Source: Pseudomonas sp. GV085
GTDB lineage: Bacteria; Pseudomonadota; Gammaproteobacteria; Pseudomonadales; Pseudomonadaceae
DNA length: 64,000 bases
Direction: 5' to 3'
Assembly (NCBI RefSeq): GCF_003050925.1
Contig: NZ_QAOV01000020.1
Span: 29,256-93,255, forward strand
Program-made: the position numbers and the translations under genes
Part shown: positions 17,114-25,792 of the stretch, one piece after another
Layout of the letters: every line of letters begins with the position of its first letter
Position numbering within the stretch: position 1 is the first letter of the stretch
Notes under the pieces: generated by a model
Databases searched by the model: none
The model's input: only the letters and a program-made list of their open reading frames with translations
Told to the model about the DNA's origin: nothing

Positions 17114-18226
17114 ATGCAACGCATCGACCACAAGCTTCCCTGGAGCCACCTGGGCACCGAGCGCACCCTCAGCGTGTTTCGTTATGGCGCGGGCACGCGC
17201 AAGGTGTACATCCAGGCCAGCCTGCACGCCGACGAATTGCCGGGCATGCGCACGGCCTGGGAGTTGAAGAAGCGCCTGACCGAGCTTGAGCAACAGGGAC
17301 AATTGAACGGTATGATCGAACTGGTGCCAGTGGCCAATCCCATCGGCCTCGATCAGCACCTGCAAGGCAGCCACATGGGGCGTTTCGAGCTCGGCAGCGG
17401 CAAGAACTTCAACCGCTCGTTCGTCGAACTCAGTGCGCCGGTGGCCGGGTTGATCGGTGATCGCCTCGGCAGCGATGCCCAGGCCAACATCGCGCTGATT
17501 CGCCAGGCCATGGGCCAGGTCCTCGACGACTTGCCGGCAGCGACATCGCAGCTGGAAGCGATGCACCGTCTGTTGCTGCGCCATGCCTGCGACGCCGACA
17601 TCACCCTCGACCTGCATTGCGACTTCGATGCGGCGATCCACCTCTACGCGTTGCCGCAGCACTGGCCACAATGGCAATCCCTGGCGGCGCGTTTGAAGGC
17701 CAGCGTGGCGCTGTTGTGTGAAGACTCCGGCGGCAGTTCGTTCGATGAGTCCTGTTCTTCGCCATGGTTGCGCCTGGCCAGGGCGTTCCCGGCGGCGGCG
17801 ATTCCGCCGGCCAACCTGGCGACCACGCTGGAGCTGGGCAGCATGGGCGACACCCGTGTCGACCAGGCCCAGGCCAATTGTGAGGCCATTCTCGGGTTTC
17901 TCGCCGAGCAGGGTTTCATCTCCGGCACCTGGCCGGCGGCACCGGCCGAATGCTGTGAAGGCATGCCATTCGAAGGCACCCAATACCTGTTCGCACCGCA
18001 TCACGGCGTAGTCAGCTTCCTGCGTGAGGCCGGGGAGTGGGTGGAAAAGGGCGATGCGCTGTTCGAGGTGGTCGACCCGTTGAGCGACAAGGTCACCACC
18101 GTGCAGGCCGGCACCAGCGGCGTGCTGTTTGCCATCGACCGTGGGCGTTATACCCAGCCGGGGACCTGGCAGGCGAAAGTGGCGGGGCGCGAGCCGATTC
18201 GGGTGGGGAAGTTGATCAACGACTGA
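17114..18226 (+). CDS. AstE/aspartoacylase-type zinc hydrolase
   Basis: A 370-residue M14-like succinylglutamate desuccinylase/aspartoacylase family protein. The zinc ligands are recognisable as HxxE in SLHADE and the later H in DLHCD, and the catalytic Glu region is in LELGSMGD. The C-terminal 100 residues form the beta domain typical of the longer members. Such enzymes remove acyl groups from N-acyl amino acids. It follows a basic-amino-acid binding protein, and aruF/aruG lie 6 kb upstream. It is not clearly AstE itself, so the acyl amino acid is unknown. Confidence 0.8.
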   Translation: MQRIDHKLPWSHLGTERTLSVFRYGAGTRKVYIQASLHADELPGMRTAWELKKRLTELEQQGQLNGMIELVPVANPIGLDQHLQGSHMGRFELGSGKNFNRSFVELSAPVAGLIGDRLGSDAQANIALIRQAMGQVLDDLPAATSQLEAMHRLLLRHACDADITLDLHCDFDAAIHLYALPQHWPQWQSLAARLKASVALLCEDSGGSSFDESCSSPWLRLARAFPAAAIPPANLATTLELGSMGDTRVDQAQANCEAILGFLAEQGFISGTWPAAPAECCEGMPFEGTQYLFAPHHGVVSFLREAGEWVEKGDALFEVVDPLSDKVTTVQAGTSGVLFAIDRGRYTQPGTWQAKVAGREPIRVGKLIND

Positions 18227-18255
18227 GCCAGGTACTTCGCTGTCTGTCCTGGCCT

Positions 18256-18322
18256 CATCGCGAGCAGGCTCGCTCCTACAGTGGAATGCATTTCATCTGT
18301 AGGAGCGAGCCTGCTCGCGATG
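18256..18322. repeat. REP pair
   Basis: Two close inverted units (CATCGCGAGCAGGCTCGCTCC and complement) in the 180-bp gap before the esterase gene. Confidence 0.85.
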
Positions 18323-18408
18323 ACGGCATCAGCCACACCCGAGATGTCTCTGCCTACTGACCAGTGTTAGGCTCTTCCCCGAATCCTGCATTCCGTGAAG
18401 GAAGACCC

Positions 18409-19125
18409 ATGTTGAAGATTCTCGCGCTGCTTACGCTCCTGGCATCCACTGTCGTCCACGCCCAAACCCCGCTGCAAACCGACTTGCCGCTCAAATACCT
18501 GGAACAGGCCAACGCCGATTCGAACCATCAACCTCTGGTGATTTTCCTCCACGGTTACGGCAGTAACGAGCAGGACCTGTTCGATATCAAGGATAATTTG
18601 CCCGAGTCCTACACCTACCTGTCGGTACGAGCGCCGATAGTGATGCAGGAGGGCAGTTACCAGTGGTTCCGCAAGAAGGGTGAAGGGGCCTACAACGGCG
18701 AGACCGATGATCTGAAGTCCAGCGGCCAGGTACTGCTGGATTTTGTCGCACAGGCCACGAAGAAATATCACACCGAACCCGAGAAGGTGTACCTGGTGGG
18801 ATTCAGCCAGGGTGCGATCATGTCCTACGAAGTGGGCCTGCGGCATCCCGAGGCGCTCGGCGGGATCGCTGCATTGAGCGGACGGATTCTGCCAGTGCTC
18901 AAGTCCGAGCTTGTACCGGATGAAAAACGCCAGTCGCTGGCCATTTTCATCGGTCATGGCGAACAGGACAAACGCCTCCCCTACAGCGATGGCACCGAAG
19001 CCAACAGCCTGTTGCAGAGCGTGTCACTCGAACCCGAGTTCCACGGCTACCCCGGTGTCGGTCACAACATCAGCGCCGACGAGATCCAGGATTTGAGCGC
19101 CTGGTTGCAGCGTCTCAACCCCTGA
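18409..19125 (+). CDS. Exported carboxylesterase/phospholipase-family hydrolase
   Basis: A 238-residue Abhydrolase_2-type enzyme with a short signal peptide (cleavage after VVHA). The oxyanion loop HGYGSN, nucleophile motif GFSQG, an acid region HGEQDKRLPY and a C-terminal histidine (GVGHN) give a full triad. It should act on short esters in the periplasm. Start is ATG 18409 after GAAGGAAG. It ends 3 bp before the convergent gene at 19129, so the 3' ends meet with no room for a separate terminator. Confidence 0.82.
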   Translation: MLKILALLTLLASTVVHAQTPLQTDLPLKYLEQANADSNHQPLVIFLHGYGSNEQDLFDIKDNLPESYTYLSVRAPIVMQEGSYQWFRKKGEGAYNGETDDLKSSGQVLLDFVAQATKKYHTEPEKVYLVGFSQGAIMSYEVGLRHPEALGGIAALSGRILPVLKSELVPDEKRQSLAIFIGHGEQDKRLPYSDGTEANSLLQSVSLEPEFHGYPGVGHNISADEIQDLSAWLQRLNP

Positions 19126-19128
19126 GCC

Positions 19129-19695
19129 TTATTTTCCGCTGACGATCTGTTTGATCAGGGTTTCGTGGGCCGCCATGTCGCCGGGACGGGAAATCACCTG
19201 GATCACCGCCATGCGGGTACCGGATGCCGCCATCAGCGTGGTGGTGAGGGTCAGGCCACCGCCCTGAGTGGCAGTGCCGTCAACCTGGCGCAGGCCCAGC
19301 CCGGTTGTCCGGGTCAGGGCTTTCTCGCTGAGCTTGTTGTAGTCGGGCAGGGACTTGTGTTGCGCCGCATCGAAATCGGCCACGGTGCCGTCGAGGAACG
19401 CGCCGTCGTTGTCCTTGACGCTGATACCGTTGGGCAGGGTGTTTTCAGCGGCGATCACCACGGTCTTGGTGGTTTCATTGCTGTACAGGGTGCCGCTCGC
19501 ACCCTCCGGGCTGGCCGGCAGCGGGTTGGCGATGAAACCCTTGGGCAGGTTGAAGGTGAACTTGCCGCCGAGCATCGAGACTTTCCGGGCGGGCGCATCG
19601 CTGGAAGTGGCCTTGGCGGCCTGCGCATTCAAAGCCCCCAGGCCGGTAGCGGCTGCCAGCAGCAGGACAAGGGCTTTTTTACTCAACAATGACAT
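19129..19695 (-). CDS. Exported protein of unknown function (DcrB/DUF1795-like pattern)
   Basis: A 188-residue protein with a Sec signal (to about LNAQA). The mature part begins with a beta strand and the motif GGKFTFNLPKGFIANPLP, then alternates strands and helices in a way reminiscent of DcrB/DUF1795 proteins, but I cannot place it firmly. There is one conserved-looking GLGLRQVDGTATQGG turn and no cysteines. Monocistronic and convergent with the esterase. Confidence 0.65.
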   Translation of the reverse strand: MSLLSKKALVLLLAAATGLGALNAQAAKATSSDAPARKVSMLGGKFTFNLPKGFIANPLPASPEGASGTLYSNETTKTVVIAAENTLPNGISVKDNDGAFLDGTVADFDAAQHKSLPDYNKLSEKALTRTTGLGLRQVDGTATQGGGLTLTTTLMAASGTRMAVIQVISRPGDMAAHETLIKQIVSGK

Positions 19696-19833
19696 CGGGA
19701 TCTCCAGGGATGGGCGCGCGGTGGGGCGCGATCATCCCATGGAGGTTGTGATGCGTTCCAGTGTGCTCTACCGAGCGGTCACCTTGGCCGGGCACCCACC
19801 TATGCTGAGGACATCCCGATGACCCGATGCAGC

Positions 19834-20628
19834 CTAGCGTTTGATGGCAGCGCCTTCAGTGTGTGTCGTCGGACCGGCCGGCCGCGCCAGCAAACGCTTG
19901 GTCACGCCCAGCATGGCCACCGACACCGCGATGCCCAGCACAAAAGCGTTCATTCCCATCGTTGGCAGGGCCAGCGCCAACACCAGGCAGAAGGCGGCGA
20001 ACGAGTACATGCCGGTGGCGGTGGCGCGCAGCAACGCGGCGGTAAAGGCCGGCCCACGGGTTTGCTGGGAGAACACCGCCATCACGCTACCCAATACCGG
20101 GAACACCGCCAGCAGGCCGCTCCAGCGGTCGCCGACAGTGCTGGCCAGCAGGGTCACGACCAACGTGAGCAAAGCACCGGCCAGCATGCGCAGCAGGAGT
20201 TTGTCGGATTTCGGCGCCGGGCCATTGAGCACCGGTTGCACGGCGGGGAACAGGTACGGTGCGGCAAGCAGCGCGGTGGCGGCGGCGCACACCGAAAACA
20301 CCAGGGAGGCCGGGATCAGCGACAGGGCAACCGCCACCAGCGCCCAGACCGACAGCGAGATCACCAGCGCCAGCGGCCATCCGGCCCGTTGTGCGACCTG
20401 GGCGTAGGTCACGCAAAACGCAATCATCGCGAACATGGCCGATAGCGCAGCGGTGGCCGATTGCGCAGCGAACGCCTGGCCCTGTTCGAGGGCGAGGAAC
20501 AACAGGATCGGCCCGACCACCACCGGCAACCCCGATAACCAACCGGCCACGCTCGGCCCCCAGCGTTTGCCAGCCAGGGAAATCAGTAGCAGGAAGCCTG
20601 GGATCACCAGCAATTTGAGGATCAACAC
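19834..20628 (-). CDS. Multi-pass inner-membrane protein, function unknown
   Basis: A very hydrophobic protein of about 264 residues with eight or nine predicted membrane helices, starting LILKLLVIPGFLLLISLAGKRWGPSVAGWL. GTG 20626-20628 is chosen because GGAG lies eight bases upstream; ATG 20671-20673 would add 15 polar residues. I do not recognise a transporter signature. A 20-bp palindrome centred on GTATAC lies about 70 bp upstream of the start and probably controls it. Confidence 0.65.
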   Translation of the reverse strand: MLILKLLVIPGFLLLISLAGKRWGPSVAGWLSGLPVVVGPILLFLALEQGQAFAAQSATAALSAMFAMIAFCVTYAQVAQRAGWPLALVISLSVWALVAVALSLIPASLVFSVCAAATALLAAPYLFPAVQPVLNGPAPKSDKLLLRMLAGALLTLVVTLLASTVGDRWSGLLAVFPVLGSVMAVFSQQTRGPAFTAALLRATATGMYSFAAFCLVLALALPTMGMNAFVLGIAVSVAMLGVTKRLLARPAGPTTHTEGAAIKR

Positions 20629-20698
20629 GCGCACGTCTCCGACCTGTATGAGGTGGCAACGGTAACATTGCATCGGGTAGATTGCCTTATGTGTGTTC

Positions 20699-20718
20699 GA
20701 TTTTTGTATACAAAAATC
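20699..20718. promoter_or_regulatory. 20-bp perfect palindrome, GntR-type operator
   Basis: GATTTTTGTA is perfectly inverted to TACAAAAATC around a TTGTATACAA core, a form typical of GntR-family operators. It is upstream of the membrane-protein gene at 19834-20628. No GntR gene is adjacent; the one at 29672-30424 is a candidate in trans only. Confidence 0.6.
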
Positions 20719-20829
20719 AAGCCCTTGGACATTTTGCGAAAGGTCTTTTGCGCATACGTTTTTTGGGCATCCTGCGATAGGGCCAATCAGCCATGGTTGA
20801 TTCTGTAGTTTTTGGGGTGACAGATAGGG

Positions 20830-20880
20830 CTTCATCGCCGGAGTTTGCTCCGGGTGGCGTTCCGACGATGAACGATGACT
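20830..20880. repeat. Degenerate fragment of the REP/MITE core
   Basis: Contains GCTCCGGGTGGCGTTCCGACGATG, matching the internal part of MITE copy 2 except for one base. The flanking REP arms are eroded. Confidence 0.55.
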
Positions 20881-20904
20881 CGGTCCACCTGAAAAAACGC
20901 GGGC

Positions 20905-20946
20905 AAAAAAGAACCCGGTGCGACTTGCATCGCACCGGGTGTTTTT
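20905..20946. terminator. Bidirectional rho-independent terminator
   Basis: An 11-bp stem ACCCGGTGCGA (20913-20923) and TCGCACCGGGT (20930-20940) with GTTTTTC on one side and AAAAAAGA on the other. It ends the leftward atoB-dhcBA operon. Confidence 0.88.
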
Positions 20947-21001
20947 CCAGACGGTCACGGATCTTCGTGGGTCCCCGCGCCATCTGTTGAACGCTGTTGG
21001 C

Positions 21002-22183
21002 TTACGCTCGCTCGAGCGCCAGTGCCACGCCCTGACCACCTCCGATACACAGGGTGGCGAGGCCTTTTTTGGCGTCGCGCTTGAGCATTTCATGCAGCAG
21101 GGTCACCAGCACGCGGCAACCCGAGGCCCCGATCGGGTGACCCAAGGCAATGGCGCCGCCGTTGACGTTGACCTTGTTCAAGTCCCATTCCAGGTCCTTG
21201 GCCACCGCCAGGGATTGCGCGGCGAAGGCTTCGTTGGCTTCAACCAGCTCAAGCTGGTCGATGTTCCAGCCGGCCTTGTCCAGGCAGCGGCGCGTGGCCG
21301 ACACCGGGCCGATGCCCATGATCGCCGGATCGACGCCTGCGTTGGCGTAGGCGGCGATTTTCGCCAGTACCGGCAGGCCGAGGGCCTTGGCCTTTTCAGC
21401 GCTCATCAGGATCACGGCCGCGGCACCGTCGTTCAGCGACGAGGCGTTGCCGGCGGTCACCGAACCGTCTTTCTTGAAGGCCGGCTTGAGCTTGCCCAGG
21501 GATTCGGCGGTGGTGCCGGCCCGTGGCTGCTCGTCGGTGGCGAAGGACAGCGGATCGCCCTTGCGCTGCGGGATCAGGATCGGGGTGATTTCATCGACGA
21601 AGCGCCCGGCTTCGATGGCGGCCACGGCTTTCTGTTGCGAGGCGGCGGCGAACGCGTCCTGCTGCTCGCGAGTCAGGCTGTACTTCTCGGCCAGGTTCTC
21701 GGCGGTGATGCCCATGTGGAAATCGTTGAATGCATCCCACAGGCCATCGCTGATCATGGTGTCGACGATTTGCGCGTGGCCCATGCGCAGGCCGGTGCGG
21801 GCGCCGGGCATCACGTAGTTGGCCAGGCTCATGTTTTCCTGGCCGCCGGCGATGATCACTTCGGCATCGCCGCAGCGAATCGCCTGGGCGCCCAGGTGCA
21901 GGGCCTTGAGACCCGAGCCGCAGACCTTGTTCAGGGTCATGGCCGGCACGGCGAAGGGCAGGCCGGCCTTGATCGCGGCCTGGCGTGCAGGGTTTTGCCC
22001 GGCGCCGGCGGTCAGCACCTGGCCCATGATCACTTCATCGACTTGCGCAGGGTCCAGGCCGGTTTGTGCCAGCAACTGGCGGATCACCGCAGCGCCCAGG
22101 TCAACCGCGGACACATTGGCCAGGGATCCCTGGAAGCTGCCGATCGCGGTGCGCGTGGCGGCAACAATGACGACTTCTTGCAT
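21002..22183 (-). CDS. atoB: Acetyl-CoA acetyltransferase (thiolase)
   Basis: A 393-residue degradative/biosynthetic thiolase. The acylation cysteine is C88 (NKVCGSG), and the GHPIGASG histidine block and C-terminal CIGGGQG cysteine block are intact. It cleaves acetoacetyl-CoA to two acetyl-CoA, finishing the pathway started by the CoA-transferase encoded just upstream (11-bp gap). Start is ATG 22181-22183 after a GAGGAAT site; five extra upstream residues are less likely. Order and content match P. aeruginosa dhcA-dhcB-atoB (PA1999-PA2001). Confidence 0.92.
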   Translation of the reverse strand: MQEVVIVAATRTAIGSFQGSLANVSAVDLGAAVIRQLLAQTGLDPAQVDEVIMGQVLTAGAGQNPARQAAIKAGLPFAVPAMTLNKVCGSGLKALHLGAQAIRCGDAEVIIAGGQENMSLANYVMPGARTGLRMGHAQIVDTMISDGLWDAFNDFHMGITAENLAEKYSLTREQQDAFAAASQQKAVAAIEAGRFVDEITPILIPQRKGDPLSFATDEQPRAGTTAESLGKLKPAFKKDGSVTAGNASSLNDGAAAVILMSAEKAKALGLPVLAKIAAYANAGVDPAIMGIGPVSATRRCLDKAGWNIDQLELVEANEAFAAQSLAVAKDLEWDLNKVNVNGGAIALGHPIGASGCRVLVTLLHEMLKRDAKKGLATLCIGGGQGVALALERA

Positions 22184-22194
22184 GGAATGATTCC

Positions 22195-22860
22195 TCACTG
22201 GGCAGCGAACTGCATTTCCGGCACGTGGTCCGGCACGATCAGTTTACCGGCAGTCTTGGCGACGATCTCTTCGACGCTGACGCCCGGTGCACGCTCTTTC
22301 AAAATGAACGCGCCGTTTTCGATTTCCAGGTAAGCCAGGTCGGTCAGTACGCGCTTGATGCATCCGGCGCCGGTCAACGGCAGGCTGCATTGGGACAACA
22401 GCTTGGACTCACCGTCCTTGGACGCGTGGGTCATGATGACGATGATGTTGTCGGCGCCGGCTACCAGGTCCATCGCGCCGCCCATGCCCTTGACCAGTTT
22501 GCCGGGGATCATCCACGAGGCGATGTTGCCTTGCACGTCCACCTCAAAGGCGCCCAACACGGTCAGGTCGACATGACCACCGCGGATCATCGCGAAGGAT
22601 TCGGCGGAGGAGAAAATCGACGCGCCGGTACGCGCGGTCACGGTTTGCTTGCCGGCGTTGATCATGTCGGCATCGATGGTTTCTTCAGTAGGAAAAGGAC
22701 CCATGCCCAACAAGCCGTTTTCCGATTGCAGCATGACTTCCATGCCTTCGGGGATGTAGTTGGCGACCAGGGTCGGAATGCCGATACCCAGGTTCACGTA
22801 GAAGCCGTCCTGCATTTCGCGGGCGACGCGCTGAGCCATTTGTTCGCGGGAAAGTGCCAT
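22195..22860 (-). CDS. dhcB: 3-oxoacid CoA-transferase, subunit B
   Basis: A 221-residue CoA-transferase beta subunit with the catalytic glutamate in SENG (LQSENGLLGMGP) and the GGAMDLVAG block. With subunit A it moves CoA from succinyl-CoA or a similar donor to a 3-oxoacid. Synteny with PA1999-PA2000 points to dehydrocarnitine CoA-transferase of carnitine catabolism. Acetoacetate transferase (ScoB/AtoA) is the alternative because the families overlap. Gap to subunit A is 36 bp. Confidence 0.85.
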   Translation of the reverse strand: MALSREQMAQRVAREMQDGFYVNLGIGIPTLVANYIPEGMEVMLQSENGLLGMGPFPTEETIDADMINAGKQTVTARTGASIFSSAESFAMIRGGHVDLTVLGAFEVDVQGNIASWMIPGKLVKGMGGAMDLVAGADNIIVIMTHASKDGESKLLSQCSLPLTGAGCIKRVLTDLAYLEIENGAFILKERAPGVSVEEIVAKTAGKLIVPDHVPEMQFAAQ

Positions 22861-22896
22861 TGTCGTTATTCCTTCATTCGGTCCGGGGGCAGGGGA

Positions 22897-23595
22897 TCAC
22901 TTACGCACGGTGCGCTGTTCGATGCGCTTCTCGAACGTGCCGCAGATGATCCGGTCGACGTAGATGCCAGGGGTGTGGATCTGCGCCGGGTCCAGCTCGC
23001 CGGGTTCGACGATTTCTTCGACTTCGACCACGGTGATCTTGCCGGCGGTGGCGGCCAGCGGGTTGAAGTTCTGGGCCGTGTGGCGATAGATCACGTTACC
23101 GAAATGGTCGGCTTTCCAGCCTTTGACGATGGCGAAGTCGCCGGTGATGGACTCTTCCATCAGGTACTTGCGGCCATGGAATTCGCGGACTTCCTTGCCG
23201 TCGGCGACAGGCGTGCCAACGCCGGTAGCGGTGAAGAAGGCCGGGATGCCGGCACCGCCTGCGCGCATTTTTTCAGCGAGGGTGCCTTGCGGGGTCAGGG
23301 TGACTTCGATTTCGCCGTTGAGCAGTTGCTCTTCGAACAGCTTGTTTTCGCCGACGTAGGACGCCACCACTTTGCTGATCTGGCGGTCGGTCAGCAGTAC
23401 GCCGAGGCCGAAACCGTCGACGCCGCAGTTGTTGGAAACCACGGTGAGGTCGCGAGTACCTTTGCGCTTGATCTCGTTGATCAGGTTTTCCGGGATCCCG
23501 CACAGGCCGAAGCCGCCGGCGATCACGGTCATGCCGTCTTCAAGACCTGCCAACGCTTCCTCGTAGGAACTCACGCGCTTGTCGAAACCTGCCAT
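22897..23595 (-). CDS. dhcA: 3-oxoacid CoA-transferase, subunit A
   Basis: A 232-residue CoA-transferase alpha subunit with the GGFGLCGIPENLI signature, VVSNNCGVDGFGLG and the ATGVGTPVA loop. It pairs with dhcB downstream. ATG 23593-23595 is chosen from two close ATGs because AGAGG is correctly spaced. The gene starts the operon, and a divergent LysR gene lies across a spacer that holds a REP-type hairpin, so control by that LysR protein is likely. Confidence 0.85.
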   Translation of the reverse strand: MAGFDKRVSSYEEALAGLEDGMTVIAGGFGLCGIPENLINEIKRKGTRDLTVVSNNCGVDGFGLGVLLTDRQISKVVASYVGENKLFEEQLLNGEIEVTLTPQGTLAEKMRAGGAGIPAFFTATGVGTPVADGKEVREFHGRKYLMEESITGDFAIVKGWKADHFGNVIYRHTAQNFNPLAATAGKITVVEVEEIVEPGELDPAQIHTPGIYVDRIICGTFEKRIEQRTVRK

Positions 23596-23714
23596 ATGCA
23601 CCTCTTTTATTCTTTGTGGGCGGCTGGCTAGCCGAATGGAATGGAGTGTCTCGCTGGAGTATTCATTTGTTAAGTTGTTTTTTAAGGTTGATTAATAGAT
23701 AAAACTCAACAATA

Positions 23715-23785
23715 TGTAGGGGCTGCCGAAGGCTGCGCTCTTTTGGATCAAGATCAAAAGAGCGCAGCCTTCGGCAGCTCCTACA
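23715..23785. repeat. Palindrome of the GCTGCCGAAGGCTGCG subtype
   Basis: A near-perfect inverted repeat of about 32 bp per arm (GTAGGGGCTGCCGAAGG ... CCTTCGGCAGCTCCTAC) with a short GATCAAGATC centre. It ends about 20 bp before the LysR start, so it is transcribed or forms the leader. Confidence 0.85.
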
Positions 23786-23805
23786 ATACCCGGGAGAAAT
23801 CGAGT

Positions 23806-24708
23806 ATGACCGTCAAGCAGATCCGCGCCTTTCTGGCCGTAGCCCAGAGCCTGAGCTTTGCCGTGGCCTGCGAACGCCTGCACCTGTCGCAATCGGCCCT
23901 GAGCCTGACCATCAAGGCGCTGGAGGAGGGCCTGGGCGGGCGCTTGTTCACCCGCACAACGCGCAACGTGGCGCTCACCGCCGAAGGCGAATCCCTGGTG
24001 CCGCTGGCGCGCCGGCTGATCGCCGACTGGGACAATGTCGAGGATGAACTGCGTCAACGCTTCACCCTGCAGCGCGGTCGCGTGACTCTGGCGGCGATGC
24101 CGTCGTTCGCTGGCAACCTGCTGCCGCCGATCCTCAAGACATTCCGCGCCCGTTATCCGAACGTCAACGTGACGGTCAATGACGTGATCAACGAGCAGGT
24201 GCTGGAAATGGTCCGTGACCGCCAGGTGGAACTGGGGGTGGCGTTCGAGCCGACCATGAGTTCGTCGCTGCAATTCACGCCGTTGTACATCGACCGATTT
24301 GTCGCAGTAGTGCCCCTGGATTCGGCACTGGCCGAACTCGATGACATCGACTGGCAAACCCTGCTCAAGGAACCGTTCATTACCTTGCAGCGACCGTCCA
24401 CCGTGCGGGTCATGCTTGAAGAGCATTTGCAGGCCCGCGGCATGAAACTGCCGGTGGAGTTTGAAAGCCATCAACTGGCGACGGTCGGGCGCATGGTCGC
24501 CAGTGGCTTGGGCGTGAGCGCGGTGCCGGCCTTGTGTGCCGGGCAGATGCGTGAGCTGGGGGCGCGTTGCATCACTTTGCGTGACCCGGTGGTGGAGCGG
24601 GCGCTGGGGGTGTTGACGTTGCCCGGGGGAGAGCTGTCGGCGGCGGCGCAGGCGTTGTTTGATGTGCTGAAGGAGGAAAACCTGGGGCAGCGAGTTGCCA
24701 TGAGCTGA
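23806..24708 (+). CDS. dhcR: LysR-type regulator of the dhcA-dhcB-atoB operon
   Basis: A 300-residue LysR protein: winged helix-turn-helix in residues 1-60 (LSFAVACERLHLSQSALSLTIKALEE) and a two-part effector domain. ATG 23806 follows CGGGAGAAATCGAG. Its divergent position next to dhcA matches PA1998 (dhcR) of P. aeruginosa, the activator of dehydrocarnitine utilisation. The symbol is by synteny; the ligand is not visible in the sequence. Confidence 0.78.
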   Translation: MTVKQIRAFLAVAQSLSFAVACERLHLSQSALSLTIKALEEGLGGRLFTRTTRNVALTAEGESLVPLARRLIADWDNVEDELRQRFTLQRGRVTLAAMPSFAGNLLPPILKTFRARYPNVNVTVNDVINEQVLEMVRDRQVELGVAFEPTMSSSLQFTPLYIDRFVAVVPLDSALAELDDIDWQTLLKEPFITLQRPSTVRVMLEEHLQARGMKLPVEFESHQLATVGRMVASGLGVSAVPALCAGQMRELGARCITLRDPVVERALGVLTLPGGELSAAAQALFDVLKEENLGQRVAMS

Positions 24709-24720
24709 ACACAATCTCCC

Positions 24721-24810
24721 TGTAGGAGTGAGCCTGCTCGCGATGGCGCAGTGTCAGTCGACAACGATGTTGTATGTGCTGGCCCCATCGCGAGCAGGCT
24801 CACTCCTACA
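24721..24810. repeat. REP pair
   Basis: TGTAGGAGTGAGCCTGCTCGCGATGG and its inverse, 90 bp end to end, between convergent genes. Confidence 0.85.
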
Positions 24811-24824
24811 GGGATTGGGTTTTG

Positions 24825-25667
24825 TCAGTGGTTAAGGCGTTGGGCCAATAACGGAAGAAACTGCTCGCATGCCCCCTCGATCTTCAAGTCCAGCATCTCA
24901 TCGGCCCGGGTCTTGCCCAGGTTGATCGCGATCAACGGCTTGCCCTGATCCACCACCGCCTGGCACAGACGAAATGCCGAATAGGCCATCAACGAAGACC
25001 CGAGCACCAACAACCCGGCAGCCCGTTCAACGGTCACCATCGCCTTGGCCGCCGTGGCCTGCGCAACGTTCTCGCCAAAGAACACCACATCCGGCTTCAT
25101 CCGTTCCCCGGCGCAATGCGGGCAGTTCGGGACCTGGAAGCGTGCCTCGAAGGCCGGGTCGAGCAAGGTGTCGCCGTCCGGCGCCTGTACCGCGTCGACG
25201 CCGGCCAGGTACGGGTTCTGTGTTTCCATCAGGCGCTGGATCGAATCGCGCTCGCTGCGCCGACCGCAATCCAGGCACAAAACCCGGTGCAGACTGCCGT
25301 GGAGCTCGATCACGTCATGGCTGCCGGCCTGGTCGTGCAGGGTGTCGACGTTCTGGGTGATCAACCCGCTGATCTGCCGCGTGCCTTGCAAACGGGCCAG
25401 GGTGTCGTGGGCCACGTTCGGCTGCGCCAGACGCACCCGTGGCCAGCCGAGCATCGCCCGCGCCCAATAGCGCCGCCGGGACTCCGGGGCCGAGAGAAAT
25501 TCCTGGTACATCATCGGCTGCCGGCCACGCCGCACGCCCTGGTTGTCGCGATAATCCGGAATACCCGATGGCGTGCTGATACCGGCTCCGGTCAGCACGG
25601 CGAACGGCGCGTCGGCCATGAGCTGATGGAGGCGATCGAGCTGTTCATGGATCAGGCGGTCAAGCAT
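24825..25667 (-). CDS. Sirtuin, NAD-dependent protein deacylase
   Basis: A 280-residue SIR2-family enzyme, probably of the SIRT4-like class II. Motifs are in order: GAGIST with IPDYRD (NAD binding), TQNVDTLH, the catalytic histidine in ELHGS, a four-cysteine zinc site (CLDC and CPHC), and GSSLMAYS. It removes acyl groups from protein lysines using NAD. It is monocistronic between two REP elements. Start ATG 25665-25667. Confidence 0.92.
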   Translation of the reverse strand: MLDRLIHEQLDRLHQLMADAPFAVLTGAGISTPSGIPDYRDNQGVRRGRQPMMYQEFLSAPESRRRYWARAMLGWPRVRLAQPNVAHDTLARLQGTRQISGLITQNVDTLHDQAGSHDVIELHGSLHRVLCLDCGRRSERDSIQRLMETQNPYLAGVDAVQAPDGDTLLDPAFEARFQVPNCPHCAGERMKPDVVFFGENVAQATAAKAMVTVERAAGLLVLGSSLMAYSAFRLCQAVVDQGKPLIAINLGKTRADEMLDLKIEGACEQFLPLLAQRLNH

Positions 25668-25678
25668 GTCGGGAAACC

Positions 25679-25778
25679 TGTAGGAGCGAGCTTGCTCGCG
25701 ATGGTCGTCAACGATAACACTGTAAGCCTGACACCCCGCGGCGTGATCACGTTCATCGCGAGCGGGCTCGCTCCTACA
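25679..25778. repeat. REP element, 100 bp with conserved spacer
   Basis: TGTAGGAGCGAGCTTGCTCGCGATGG at the left end and its inverse at the right, with a TCGTCAACGATAAC spacer start. It lies directly upstream of the sirtuin gene. Confidence 0.85.
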
Positions 25779-25792
25779 GATGGCGGCGAAGA

